Shown one piece after another: positions 10,432-21,844 of a stretch of DNA of 64,000 bases. Under the pieces are notes generated by a model, which saw only the letters and a list, made by a program, of their open reading frames with translations, did no database searches and had not been told where the DNA came from. Source of the DNA: Malaya genurostris (taxonomy: Eukaryota > Arthropoda > Insecta > Diptera > Culicidae); the NCBI RefSeq assembly GCF_030247185.1, contig NC_080572.1, positions 37,614,383 to 37,678,382 on the forward strand. Direction: 5' to 3'. Both the position numbers and the translations under genes were made by a program. How positions within the stretch are numbered: position 1 is the first letter of the stretch; every line of letters starts with the position of its first letter.

Positions 10432-10990
10432 TGTGCTTACTGTAGCACGAGGTTATATTTAGGCAAGTGGTAAATTATAAGAGGGATGCAACAATAAACT
10501 GTAATAAGGGCAGAATAAAGAAAAAAAGCAATACTTAGCTTGTTGTACAGTTGCAAGGAACGGTCGCCAAAAAACCTCTACGAGGAAAAGCACAAAGCAC
10601 CAGCTAACGGTTCGGTGCGAAGGTGCAAAAAACCTCACCGAGGAAAAGGCACAAATAAACTGTTTATAGTTTGTATGGACTAACGGTATCACTTCACTTC
10701 AATGTTCGATCACAATCGACACAGGGAACAATGGCCGCTTGTTTATAATCCGCACACTTGGCCTTGATCGGCGGAACAATAACCGGCTAACGGTACCGTT
10801 TCGATCGACCGCTCACAATAAGGCACTGTTCTATTATATAATGCGAAAAAAAACCTCTCAGAGGAAAAAGCACTATTGTCTATCACACAATATCGTCCGA
10901 CCACTTTATCACACACACACAACTGGTTTTCAATGCTTTCGCAGTAAATCCAAATCACGTCTGTTCGCTCGGAAGGTTGAAACGGCAATG
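10432..10990 (-). promoter_or_regulatory. 5'UTR / internal promoter region of the I element, with repeated CCTC-GAGG motif
   Basis: This is the 559-bp leader from the element's first base to the ORF1 ATG. Elements of this class use an internal promoter starting at base +1, so promoter function is inferred from family knowledge. Three copies of a near-identical motif occur: an A run, then CCTC-NNN-GAGG, then an A run and GCAC, at 10575-10585, 10633-10643 and 10854-10864. Each could form a 4-bp stem with a 3-nt loop. The spacing is irregular, so they are not a simple tandem array. Confidence 0.6.
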
Positions 10991-11003
10991 TCCTAATAAT
11001 GTT
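10991..11003. repeat. Target-site duplication, 5' side of I element
   Basis: Exact second copy of TCCTAATAATGTT. It defines the 5' terminus of the element at 10990 with no ambiguity on this side. Perfect identity of the two copies argues for a recent insertion. Confidence 0.9.
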
Positions 11004-12102
11004 GTTTGAATTCATTGCTATTCTGTTAGCGGCCTTCTGGTACTGATCCAACCAAATTTCTGAGGTTCGCTGTACTCGGATGACTTTGGAACACTCACGC
11101 TCCCTCTGACGGGTTTGTCGCGTGAGCCTTACCCTATGGTCGCAACCTTAGATTCGTTTAACACCAGTACTAGAACCACTTGCAGTTTGTATAAATTGTT
11201 ACCACAATATTCAATCAACAGGTTGGGAAATGTAATTGAACTTTTCCGTCTGAGAAAATCAGAATGCAAAAAAGTAACGTGACGGTGGATAGGGTATCAT
11301 CAAATAAGAATTAATAATTGATGTCATATCAGTCAATGCACTGGATTCCAGCGGAACGCTGTTGCTTCAGCTGACGTGGCGTTTCCAACCTAATTGATTG
11401 TTACCAATGTTTATGAATAATGAAAGTGATTGGGTGCATTAGTATCTATCGCTTTTACCAGCTCGAGAAGGTTTATTAGCTCTGTCAGTGGAAATCTTCA
11501 CCTGTTTGTATTCCTTGAGCAAAGCTATTTATATAGCAATCAGGAGTATCGAATTAAAATGGATTTATTCTGATTATCTACCAGAATGCTGATCGAGGTT
11601 GCACAATTTTTCTATTGTTCACAGTACCATCATCTATATACACTAGTATTCTATGAATGAGCAACATGAATCATGAGTTGAGGAAAAGAGTGAGTTTTCA
11701 TGCTATAACAATCAGGAGTATCAAATTATGATTATGATTGATGTTTATCGGATCATGAACCATTTTTGACTAATTTCTCTGGAATTTAAGCGTAACGCAC
11801 CTTACACTGATGGATATATCTTCGGGCATGCTTCTGCTACGATGGTGACCTTTTCACCATTCATGCGTTTGTTTTGAAGGTCTCCAAACAACGTATAAGC
11901 CCTGTATATGATTTTTGCACGTCGCATGCCATGTCAAAATTCGAGTACAATGCTTTTGAACCATAATCCGGACTCATCGGAATTTTTCTTGATTGGTTCT
12001 ATGATTTCAGTGCAGTTTTACAAAATTTCCCATAAAAACATTTATTCGGTTTTGTGACCGGTTCCAGGACTCTAGAGAAAAGTTTGGCAGAAGATAAGTT
12101 TG
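11004..12102. other. Intergenic, nothing recognised
   Basis: AT-rich DNA flanking the I element. I see no coding region, RNA gene or terminal repeat that can be supported. Confidence 0.4.
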
Positions 12103-12270
12103 TTTAGTTTTTTTTGTTTAGATTATAGAGGTTTTAACCTTAAGGTCATTCGTCTTATTGGGACAGAATAACTTGTCTGACCATATGTGCGGTGTTGGGA
12201 ATCGAACCCATTGAGGCTGCGTGAAAGGCATCGACTTATCTATCACGCTATACTCGTCCTCTTATTTAGT
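12103..12270 (-). mobile_element. tRNA-derived SINE (Feilai-like)
   Basis: On the minus strand the sequence begins with GAGGACGAGTATAGCGTGAT, has a pol III A box near 12240-12250 and a B box (GGTTCGATTCC) at 12198-12208, then a tRNA-unrelated body and an A-rich tail near 12103-12125. This organisation and wording match the Feilai SINE family described from Aedes. TTTAGTTT-like words on both sides (near 12104 and 12265) may be the target duplication. It is not a functional tRNA gene, because it lacks a foldable acceptor and anticodon arm and has the SINE tail. Confidence 0.8.
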
Positions 12271-13304
12271 TTTATGAGTTTTATGAGAACAGACGGATCC
12301 CTACGCGATCTGGAATAACTTTGGTGTTTTTGAACCACTTTGATTCCCGATGGGTCACTATAGACTAGAAGAAACCCGGAAGAAACACTGGACTCATCAA
12401 AATCGATCAACTGTATTATCAAGAGTTTTGAATTTTTCGAAGAAAAATTCGATTAAAATGCGTTCAGGTGTTAAGCAAAATTTTAGGCTCTTACATAGAA
12501 GTTTGAAAATTCGAAAGCGATTATATTTCGAAAAGCGATTATATTTCTTCGCGGTAACCCCACTACCGGTGTATTTTGTTAGTTTGCTCATTTCGTGAGA
12601 GTAATGCGAATGTATACCTTTTAAATAGAATAATTAAAATTTTCTCAAGGTAAGTTTTACTACTAACAATCGATTATTTGATGTAATCTTGCTCCTCAAA
12701 CATGCACTGTTTAGAACGACTTATATCTTTGGAATAGTATATATTTTTCTGATTGATACCAAGTGTTCTGATGCCTGAAAGGATAATACACTAGATCGGA
12801 ACATCGCCGTTTTCGTAACGCTTTTGTGATCATATTTTTGAGAACAGAGAAAATTGCCATCTTTCGAAAATGACAACGTATTTCGGTTGACAGTTACCAG
12901 ACTCAGATTCGAAATAGTTGCACCTTTTTTGTTCTTCATCCACTAATAGACGTACACACAAATATGAAATTTATGAAAAGCAAGCCGAATACAAATGCGA
13001 AGCACCATCAATATTCCAACATAATCTTTCAAATGAGCCTAAGATTGCTAGAATCGGTTTACCCAAACGTATAAAAACCTGTTTTAATCCGCCTAGTGGT
13101 GTAATGATGCCTTTCGGATATCTATCTTTTTCTCGTATATAATAGCTGCCAGCACTGCTGAGGTTCAAGGAAAAGGTAATTAATAAATATATATTACATA
13201 TTACTTTCTGTACTCCAATTTAAATTCATTACAAATTAAATATATTAGCTAGTCAAGCAATTTTTGTCTGTTGGCTATAAGCTTACTTACTCTTACCCTT
13301 TCAG
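12271..13304. other. Intergenic, nothing recognised
   Basis: AT-rich, with only short unconvincing frames on both strands. Around 12495-12545 a short word (GCGATTATATTTC) is duplicated in tandem. No gene is supported. Confidence 0.4.
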
Positions 13305-13700
13305 TCGTATACCACGCGGGTCTCTGCTGTATACAGGAGGCGTCTCCATTCAACTCAATTCATGGCTTTTCGCCACCAGCCTCGGTAGCTGCGAAGGGTC
13401 CGCAAGTCGTCCTCAACTTGATCAATCCATCTTGCCCGCTGCGCGCCTCTTCTTTTTATACCGGTCGGATCATTATCAAGGATCATTTTAACCGGGTTGT
13501 TCTCCGACATTCCAACAACATGCCCGGCCCATCGCAACCGTCCCACCTTGGCCGTTTGGACGAGGGTTTGTCCTCCCAGCAACTGGTGCAGTTCATGCTT
13601 AATTCGCCTTCTCCACGTACCGTCTTCCATCCACACTCCGCCGAAGATGGTTCGCAACACCTTCCGTTCAAAAACACGTTAATAATCGCCGTTGCACACG
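13305..13700 (-). pseudogene. RTE-clade retrotransposon, 3'-terminal ORF fragment
   Basis: About 100 codons read on the minus strand from 13690 down to 13355 encode the C-terminus of an RTE reverse transcriptase polyprotein, with IFGGV and later RLRWAGHVVGM and the ARWIDQVEDDLR-like tail. The frame is open, but the fragment is truncated abruptly on its 5' side near 13700. It begins almost exactly where the larger RTE copy at 34.9-37.4 kb loses its frame: that copy reads into the same IFGGV stretch and stops. The fragment is not functional. Confidence 0.85.
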
Positions 13701-13740
13701 ACTTTGCATGCATGAATGTCTGTTGGATATCTGTTCTCGG

Positions 13741-14065
13741 TGATATAACATAATATAAAATGATATTATATGATAAAATATAATATTATATAACATAATG
13801 TAATATAATACAATATATTCTAACGATGTACTATAATATAATACAATATAATATGATATAATGCAATGCAGTAAAATACCATACAACATAATATAACGTA
13901 ACAAAATATAATATATAAAATAATATGCTATGATACAATATATAACAGTTGATGTCGCAGTGTATGTTATGCTCTTCTTTCGTCGCAGTACTGCAAGGAA
14001 TATAATATTTTTTTTTTTATAACACAACAAATAATGCAACAAACAACAGAACCACATGTTGCACA
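13741..14065. repeat. AT-satellite-bearing repeat, copy 1
   Basis: A degenerate TATAA/ATACAA array (13741-13945) is followed by a non-satellite tail containing AATATGCTATGATACAATAT and then GATGTCGCAGTG. The same order occurs at 38553-38930: TATAA array, AATATGCTATGATACAATAT, ATGTCGCAGTG. The shared unique tail shows that the two arrays are copies of one element rather than independent microsatellites. Long open frames here are a consequence of the satellite and are not genes. Confidence 0.7.
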
Positions 14066-15125
14066 TGTTGTTTTCTGCGAAAGTAGTAGACGAAATACGT
14101 ATTTGTGCAGAGAAGGATGAATAATACAACTAAATGGAAGGATTTTTGACTAAGCATTCGATCAAACAAAGAAATTATACTTAAATTAGTGATTTTTGTT
14201 CGCCATTATCATTCCTGCTAATACAATAATCATATAAGATTAGCAAATATCAGAAATGTGCACACGTCACCTTATACTGTGAATATAATGTTGGTATATG
14301 ATTAATAAAAGTGAACAAAAAATAACAAGTAAAAGATATGATTCCCATATCCATAAAAATAATTGTACACTATGAAATAAATCTTCAAGTGCGAGATTAG
14401 ATTTCGATTGAAGAAGACATTTCATACTAGAATGCAAACAGAGGAACGATGCATTACCCCACTATCTTTACGCATTTATGAATATGTATACAAAATAGAT
14501 GACTGAATTGAAAACATTGTATGGGGTCGCCACTATCAGTTGAAATTGATAAAATGTCACAAACACCGTTGTCAATATTTATGCGATATACGTAGAAAAG
14601 TTCTGCTCACATGATAACAGATACGACGACATACTATAAAAATTTTTCCCTCTTTACTATCCAGAAGTCACTAGTCGTTCGGAAAAATCTAGAATACCGG
14701 CTTGTTATTAATTGTGCAGAACTCGTCGAATATTCTTAGTTTTAAAAATATACCGTTGAACGGTATATTTAAGACTGTAATCAAATGAAATATGTTCGCT
14801 TTTGTATGAGGACTAATTCTGCGCATAATGTAACGTTTGACCCGGAATCTCACTTTGACTCGGTTGACGTTAGATTTTCCATTGTAAGCTGGGGCAGCTA
14901 TTAAAAAATCGCATGTTATTAAACACGTGTCAAGGAATGAGTTTGGTCATCGCTCGTGAAACGATACTTCGATTAGATGTAAAGTTTCAAATTCTTACGG
15001 TTTTCGATAGAATTGGCTTTGCGTTCCGTGATGGAGATGCATAAAGACAATGCCACAGTGAGTGCGTAACGCGAAGCGATGCTATGTACTGTTATCGGTC
15101 CGCGGTCACTTCGACAGCTTTGGTG
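14066..15125. other. Intergenic, nothing recognised except a short palindrome
   Basis: AT-rich. Positions about 14747-14771 form a near-perfect palindrome (AAATATACCGTT then its complement around a single G). No gene is supported. Confidence 0.4.
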
Positions 15126-15480
15126 TGATCAAATGTAACAAACTCGCACGCGCGTCTTGACGCTGGCACTCTGACAGCAAACATAACATTGAATCGCTTT
15201 GTTTCGCTCCGCGTTTAGCGCTTAGGATGCTGTCGGAGTGACAGCGTCATGCGAAGCGTCGAGGCGCGTGTGCGAGCTAGTTGCATTTGATCAAAAACGA
15301 CCTGTCAAATACAACGAAGCTGCCAACATTTCGGATTAAATGTTTGGAATTGTGACCAACATTACGAATGAGAACATTACGTCACTCTGGTTTTAGGCAC
15401 TCTAGTAAGGTTGCTGTCACAGTGCAAGCGTCACGCTTAGCACCAAGACGCGCGTGTAAGCTAGTTACATTTGATCAAAA
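15126..15480. repeat. Three related GC-richer modules, one inverted
   Basis: Modules at 15229-15297 and 15413-15480 share GCTGTC..AGTG..AGCGTCA, then GCGCGTG, then AGCTAGTT.CATTTGATCAAA in the same order. The stretch 15126-15182 is the reverse complement of the same unit. The first and second modules therefore form an inverted pair about 170 bp overall, and the third is a direct copy. The GC content is visibly higher than the surroundings. The structure fits nested or tandem copies of a small TIR element. Confidence 0.6.
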
Positions 15481-15834
15481 CTAACCTGGCAAAGTGAATG
15501 TGATGCGCTAGTAGAACATCGCATTGAATTACTTCGCGTTCCGCGCTCGTTCTGACTTCGTCATAACAAACAAATTAATAGATCGATTAAGCTATGATTC
15601 CAATAAATAATGGTATCGCTCTTAGTAATGATTAAAACATATTTGTAAGTTTGCATTTTCAAGAGATCTTCATGCAGTGATATTATTTTCGAAACTTTAC
15701 GATTTAGCTTCCGAACTATTTTGATGGCTGGGCTATTTCATCCAGGTGACATCCCCAGAAAAATGCAAACATGAACATGAAATGTGAAACTGAACTTTGT
15801 AGACATTTCAAGTACATTTTAGTACTGGATTGAT

Positions 15835-15840
15835 TTTATT
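15835..15840 (-). terminator. Poly(A) signal of defensin 1
   Basis: AATAAA on the minus strand, about 98 nt past the stop codon. It is the only canonical hexamer close downstream. Confidence 0.6.
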
Positions 15841-15937
15841 ATAAAACTTTTACAAAACAAAAACTACGATCAAAACAAAATAGGAACTTTTCAAATCAGT
15901 GTACGCTTCTGATGATTCATATTAAGCGGTTCTTAGC

Positions 15938-16305
15938 CTAATTCCGGCATACGCAGACCTTTTGCGAGTTGCAATAACCACCACGATTGCCTCGTGCAAC
16001 ACAATGCAACGCACAGGCACTATCATTGACACCGAAGCCGCTCAGTAGGTCGCATGTGGCACGTTTCAGACGATAGTTCTCCGCCGTAGCCTGGTACGAT
16101 TCCTCCGGAAGTTCATCAACTGTCAAAATGTCGAATTAAATTGAATTAGATCCAAGCTATGCGCAAAAAAAAACTTGAATAACTTACATAAAGTGTAGGC
16201 GTAGGACTGAACATCATCTGCTAAATGCTGAGGATAACCATAACCGATCGATACTGTGGCGACGAGGCAAAGACAGGATAGAGAGATTGCACTAATAAAA
16301 CGCAT
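15938..16305 (-). CDS. Defensin 1, secreted insect antimicrobial peptide
   Basis: Encodes a prepro-defensin of 99 aa that would be secreted into haemolymph to permeabilise bacteria, mainly Gram-positive. Exon 1 is 16305-16188, the intron is 16187-16120 (68 bp, GT-AG) and exon 2 is 16119-15938. The ATG at 16305 is chosen because it opens a typical signal peptide (MRFISAISLSCLCLVATVSI). The pro-region ends in the dibasic LKR cleavage site. The 40-aa mature peptide starts ATCDLLSGFGV and has six cysteines at mature positions 3, 16, 20, 30, 36 and 38, the CS-alpha-beta pattern. Mature residues differing from other copies include N12, L18 and Q33. The gene is intact, lies in divergent orientation to defensin 2, and is nearly identical to it including the intron. 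Confidence 0.96.
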
Positions 16306-16362
16306 CTTGTAGAGGATTTGAGAGTCTGCGAGAGTTGTTGGATTACCGAACAGGAGATGTTG

Positions 16363-16537
16363 ACTGATGATGAGACTAAAGAATGTTTGCGTATTTATAT
16401 TCGCAGCTACCCACAAGGGGTTGGGTTTGGTGTAAATCACCGCCTGGAGTGGTCATCGATAGGATCGTTTGTTTCTTTTTCTATTTTGATCGGTGGTTCA
16501 CACCAACTGTAGATCCTTTCTAAGTCGGGGGAATCAC
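16363..16537 (-). promoter_or_regulatory. Defensin 1 promoter: TATA, initiator and kappaB-like site
   Basis: On the minus strand ATATAAATA lies at 16400-16392 and an arthropod initiator TCAGT at 16367-16363, about 30 nt downstream, predicting transcription start near 16366. The plus-strand GGGGGAATCA at 16527-16536 resembles a Rel/NF-kappaB half-site pair, expected for Toll/IMD-induced defensin genes. GATA-like words occur around 16450-16470. Function is inferred from motif and family. Confidence 0.65.
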
Positions 16538-16651
16538 AGCTACAATCGTTAGTAGCTGATATGGACATCATGGTAGGTTGTCTTTTAATAATTGGAAATA
16601 GTTTCTTTCTCATAGGTTATGTAAAATTTCTTCACTATGCTTGTTTGCAGT

Positions 16652-17999
16652 ACACGGAAAAGCCAGCGATCGCAAAACAACTAAAATATTTGTTGTTTTT
16701 CTGATTTTGATTGATTAAAATTTGGTACAACTAATCGACTGTTGTTTTAACTAATCTGTCATTTTTTATTTATCGTGCTGGCAGCTTAGCAACGACACCC
16801 AACAAGTAACAAACAAGTAATGAAACGTTTCAGTTGAGCAATGCCAAACACCCTGAGCGAACAAAGAAACGTTTCAATGAGATGTCACTCGTGCAATTGA
16901 GCAAAGACACAATCCCAGCAAAGTTACTTGTATGCATGAAAGCAGACCCTGTCAGCTTGGAGCGATCTCAATCTTCAGTTCAGTAACGCCATCGTACGGC
17001 GTCTCATTAAACATGTCATGTCAATTGTATGGGTGCGCAGTGCTGCTATTTTGGCGCGTACGAATTTGACATTTCTCTCCCCTACTTCTATGTACGTGAT
17101 TCGATGCGGACTCGCCTGAGGGCGCCATGGTCGCAAAAAAGGATGTTGCCAAAGATTTGTTCGGGAAATGTGAGAGCTGGATATCTTGTTAATATGATGT
17201 CTTTGATGAAAGCAAAAAAATGTCTCACTTGTTTCAACCAATTATTCAGTTATTTGAACTTAAGACGCCAATTGCAATAAATATTTTTTACTGTTAACTT
17301 ACTCTGGGGTCAGCTAATCGTTCACTGTTTGAACAACGAAATTTTACCTAATTAACTGTTTATATTTTTATCACTAAACTCACAAAGGATATAGAAATGC
17401 ACCAAAAGATTACAATTCTCAAAAGGGAACACACCAGAAAAAAGAAATTTGGAAATTTTTCCTTCACTTACAGAATGGCTCGCTGGTAAACCTAATGCTA
17501 CAGATACAGTTTCAAGAAAATACAAATAGTACCACTTCACTTTAGCAGCAAATTTTTAAGCGTTAAGCGGTTTTAATAACATTGACATGAACTGTCCTAG
17601 AATACATTACTCTCAGATGAAATTAAATCATTTATACTGTAGGAATATCTATTTAACACATGGAAAACTTGTTTTACAATTAACTGGTATATTCTTCTGC
17701 ATACTTTCACTTACATAAAACAAACACTAAGTAACTAACATAAATGACGTTCATTTACCTTTAAAAATTTCAATATGAAACGCTTCTGGTGAAATGAAGA
17801 GGTATTTTGTTCTGCGTTTTGCTGTCTTCGTTCTCCGCCAAGTGACAGCATTTGAATACAACAATTTCGGTTACCTGAATGGTTATGTCAAAATCAACAG
17901 ATATGTTAGTTAATTCAACAACATTTTAGTTGAAACAACCAGGGCGTGAAACAACAATTGCAATATTGTAATTTTGTGATCTGCGGGTTCTCCGTGTAG
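16652..17999. mobile_element. TIR element of about 1.35 kb without transposase
   Basis: The left end (TACACGGAAAAGCC...) and the reverse complement of the right end (TACACGGAGAACCC...) match over roughly 45 bp with mismatches, both followed by AACAAC/TTGTTG-rich subterminal sequence. The interior has no transposase-like frame; a GC-richer block at about 17000-17150 may be a separate insertion. The left 130 bp are closely similar to 33793-33950, so this is a multi-copy family. Confidence 0.55.
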
Positions 18000-18751
18000 A
18001 TACAGAAAACTGTTCCCTAAATGTTCAGTTTAAACCAAAAATGATGTATACCAAATGAATGACACAATAACAATGGTCTTATAACTACATAATTTGTATT
18101 ATCTCTAAATTGTGGAATAATAACAATACAAGCTATTATACCAAATTAAAGTATTATTTTGCCATTTCAATAATAAAATGATGTCTTAATAAGCAATGAT
18201 AGCCAAATTAATCATAACTTTGATATAAGTTTGCTAACGCTTTTATAGGGTAGTGATGTTTTGAATAATTGATTGTCTGGAAATCTATAATTTTTCGGTG
18301 GTAGAAGTTTGGTTACAATTCATCATAATTTAAAAACGTTAAGGCAAATGGAAGACCCATAAAAAGGAAATAATTTACAACGTGGTTAAGTAAAAAATTG
18401 AGAAATTCATGCTATAAATTAAAGTTTAATTGTTTACACACATTCTTATTTCGCCAATTTTTGATTGCATCACCCTGTACTTAGAATTAAAGTTGAGAAT
18501 TGTTATGAATTTTTCAAATTAAACGGCTTGAATTATTTTGCGCGTTAACAACGATTTGTAAAACCCAGGACAAATACAGTTCATGTCCAGTATTTGTAGA
18601 CCCTTACTGGAAAATCACCGTTTTTGATCATTTTAACACATCGTATTCATTAATAGACAGTGTTAATAAAATTAAAATAAAGTAATAATAAAACGAACAA
18701 TATTTCATTAAATTCAGAATTTTGTATGGCCACATTTCTCAATATTTTGCC
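18000..18751. other. Intergenic, nothing recognised
   Basis: Extremely AT-rich, with no frame or terminal repeat that can be supported. Confidence 0.4.
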
Positions 18752-18913
18752 TTATCTCTTCGTTATTTTTAAGGTTTCATTGTGTACACGAATCAGATCC
18801 TGCTTGGTTGTAGGAGCATGGTTAGGAACTTCACATTTCACAATGTCCCAAACATTGTCTATAGGATTCACATGATGACATGGTGCAACACGATTTTGAA
18901 GCCATTTTTGCAT
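18752..18913 (-). pseudogene. Tc1-like transposase, C-terminal fragment
   Basis: Minus-strand reading gives about 53 codons starting MQKWLQNRVAPCHHVNPID and containing VNPIDNVWDIVK, the conserved C-terminal stretch of Tc1 transposases, where the third acidic catalytic residue is usually Glu in NPIEN. Here it reads Asp. The remaining transposase is absent, so this is a remnant. Confidence 0.7.
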
Positions 18914-20639
18914 CGTGGGAAGTAACAACATTAATTCATGAAAATATTAATTTTCCAGCATGGGTCTAGATATACGGCCAGGGACTGTAGATGAGTTGGA
19001 TTGACCCGGCTTGCTTTAGATGAGTTGGATTTGTTTTGATAAAATCTATCCTGTTGCGATGGTACCATTGAAGTGAATCTGAACTGTCGTAGTAGGTAGT
19101 CTCATATTCTTGAAACTTTATAGATTTTTTCTGTGCATTGATTAGTGGAATATAATGTGTCCTTTCAGGTTGAGATTTAAGTTTACGATTTTAGGAGATT
19201 TTAATGGAAACTTAAGCTTTTTATCCGCAACTATAAAACGTTAATCAAATCAAAAGTTTTCTAGCAAAATAATCAGTAAAAACGACTTTAAATTCATTAG
19301 AGATATCTACTCAAGCCATGGGCTTTTCTTTTTGTGAAGTTACTCTCAATTAGTCAGTATGCATTCTTAGTACGTCGTGAATAATTTCACTATAAAACAT
19401 CCGGAGCGTGTTTTTGACCATTCAGTTTTGTTCCATATTTTCATTTGAATGGAATGTAAAAACCGAATAAGCGCAACGTGGTTTGTAGAAAAAAAAACTA
19501 CAAACAAATGTATTTAGCCGCTGCGAACGAAGCATGGTTTGCTTTTTTGTTACGGGCGGCCAGTTCCATGCTGCGATTTATAGCGACAGACGGCAGAAAA
19601 CTTTGAAAACAAGAACCGAATAAAAACATTTGTTTCGAAAGAACCAGTTATGTTTTGCTTCTATGCAAAGATTAAACGATTGTTTCATTGCAAAATCTGT
19701 GTCCGACTATATGTCTTTATTCTGTATAACTGCGTATTGATTTTTCGATCAAATGTGATGCAATTGAATTCAATTTCCTTCATTTCTTTTGTCTTTTTGC
19801 TAGCAATATAGCGATTACGAATGAAATTCGTTCGAAAATAGTATGCCATTATTATGAATAAGGGCGATCCATGTCACTATACAAGACTTGCAAAAAACTG
19901 TCACCCTTCGTTTTTATGTTTCCGTAGCTCCAGGCGTTCAAATTCAACGTCTATTCAGTTTTCCAAGAGTTCGAACACTTTTATCACGTTGATGACAGTT
20001 GAAATGGCATCATTCAACAATTTTGTCAACTTGATGAGCGACTAGCTATGATTTTCACGATGCGTGAGCTAAAATCATGCCTCAATTTCCGTGAGGCGAC
20101 TAGGATTAGAACATGCTGGATGTACGCTGCGCCTACTCGGTGCTGTTGTAGAACTGAGTCTACCATACCTTAGGGCGGTGGAAATGATGAACGCGTATGC
20201 ACGAAATTCATAAAAACAGTTTGAGAAAACTGTTCAACGAATAGACTTATTTTGTTTCAGACAAAGGGTACTGGTTCTGTCCTTAATACGGATGTGTGTC
20301 AATACGTGTATAGGGTGCCAATATTTAGGGATCATCTCTAATTTCGTAAAGCGGTAGTGTTCAAAAATTTAAGCACCTCAAAAAAGTCCCTATACAAAAT
20401 TTGATCTAATGCGGATATGGGTAAGTGATTTCGCTCAGATAACATCGATCCCCATGTTTCATGCAATTCTAGGAGATTTGGAATCAGTTCGTGCTCGCAT
20501 CTCATCCGACACAGTCGAAAATTGCTTACGGTCGAGACGATAGAAACAAAGATAATACAGTGCAGTGAACAATAGAGTGTACGATAAGGGCAAATACGAT
20601 TTAACAAAGCCTGAAACTTGGCCTACAAGATCAAATTCA
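18914..20639. other. Intergenic, nothing recognised
   Basis: AT-rich. A short direct repeat (TAGATGAGTTGGATT) occurs at about 18987 and 19016. No gene is supported. Confidence 0.4.
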
Positions 20640-21139
20640 ATTTGTATTGATTTCAAGCGCTACAATTTAGACCAGCAGCAACCGAAATTGAAATCTTGCT
20701 TAAGGAACGAAAGCATCTAAACGTTAATGATGTAAATGAGATTCAATTCAACAAGGCGCCTAACTTTATGTACATTATGTTCAAACGTGAAAGAGATGCA
20801 ATTGCATTTGCTTCGGTTAATAACGAGGTACACAGTGTTGATCATGATAATGTTAAATATAAAATCCCTGTGTACTTGGTGGACAATGCCATAGAAGTAC
20901 GCGTGCATGACCTTCCCCTACAGACCAGCGATCAGTTTGTTCGGGAGAGTATGTCGCAGTACGGTGAAGTTCTTTCCATCGAAAGGGAAGTATGGCGGAA
21001 TTTATTTCCAGGTATCCGGAATGGCGTGCGAGTGGTACGTATGCAACTACGTAAAGCAATTCCATCTTACATCATTTGTGATCAAGACGGGATACATCCG
21101 TGTAAAACGCTGATAAAAAAAAACTATAAAAAAAAATAA
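20640..21139 (+). pseudogene. Non-LTR retrotransposon ORF1-like fragment
   Basis: An open frame of about 150 codons from about 20672 to 21139 contains VRVHDLPLQTSDQFVRESMS, then GEVLSIEREVWR and PGIRNGVRVVRM, a pattern I associate with gag-like ORF1 proteins of mosquito non-LTR elements, where an RRM-like domain precedes zinc knuckles. The knuckles are missing: the frame degenerates into poly-lysine (IKKNYKKK) at 21115-21139 and no ORF2 follows. It is probably a truncated relic. The upstream DNA (20338-20640) has no recognisable start. Confidence 0.6.
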
Positions 21140-21844
21140 GAATCAAATCAAATTTGGAATCAAAAAACAATTTCATTTGTGAAAAACGATTTTTCAAGAT
21201 CGAACATATACAAACATTGGCCGCCGGGCGACACAAATTACCTGCATTCGATTGGGTTCAAATTTTGCATAGGGACTATGCTTAAACCTTTGAGATGAAC
21301 CTCAAATACTGGTACTTTCGTGCATAGTAATGTAGTTCACAAAAGTTCTGTTTCGATGTTAGGTAATAATTTTACCGACATACGTAAATATGATGTGGTG
21401 TGTAGAGAGGGAAAACACGAGGTTATTAATTGAATTGATCTGGTTTAAAGCCTAAAACCTTCCGCATCTGAAAATCCAACTCATATAGGATATAGCAAAG
21501 CATAAAGTTTCAAGATATCCTCAAAATGATCTAGATATTCAAGTTTTAGGCTAGTGCACATTGAAAGTACACAGAAAAAAATTAGTAGTTCTACAAACGA
21601 TACAATTCATAACTACTTAACGTGTCAAATAACGCAATATTCCATTCGAACAGAATTTTACTGTCTCCGAGTGTAATTTGCGCGCGGCTACCAATTGCCG
21701 CTGTATGGACTCATATGTATCAATTATCCAAGATATTTTCGAACTGTGCACTGTTTCCAGCAACCACTGCAAAAAAGTATAGTAACAAAGTTTTTCAAAA
21801 CATGGTCAAGAAATCTGCTCAGTTTAGCAGTTACATATTCAAAT
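21140..21844. other. Intergenic, nothing recognised
   Basis: AT-rich DNA between the ORF1-like relic and the duplicated defensin block. No gene is supported. Confidence 0.4.

Larger units (their letters stand above)
4772..10990 (-). mobile_element. Full-length I-clade non-LTR retrotransposon with intact ORFs
   Basis: A 6.2-kb element on the minus strand bounded by the 13-bp duplication TCCTAATAATGTT. In order it has a 559-bp 5'UTR, ORF1 (gag-like, three zinc knuckles), ORF2 (APE endonuclease, reverse transcriptase, RNase H, C-terminal Cys/His motif), a 634-bp 3'UTR with AATAAA at 4796-4801, and a run of about 14 A. Both ORFs are uninterrupted and catalytic residues are present, so the copy may be competent for target-primed reverse transcription. 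The encoded RNase H and the ORF1 knuckle pattern place it in the I group rather than Jockey or RTE. The 5' end (CATTGCCGTTTCAACC) resembles the CA-starting, pyrimidine-rich 5' ends of I factors. A decayed relative lies at 52.0-53.3 kb. Confidence 0.93.

Noticed and set aside
12198..12250. tRNA gene on the minus strand
   Set aside because: A and B boxes are present, but the sequence continues into a SINE body and A-rich tail and lacks the arms of a functional tRNA. The same reasoning applies to 42008-42198 and 51643-51857.
13668..14129. 153-codon minus-strand frame rich in Tyr/Ile/Leu
   Set aside because: It is translation of the TATAA-type satellite array plus flank; the same effect is seen at 38409-38708.
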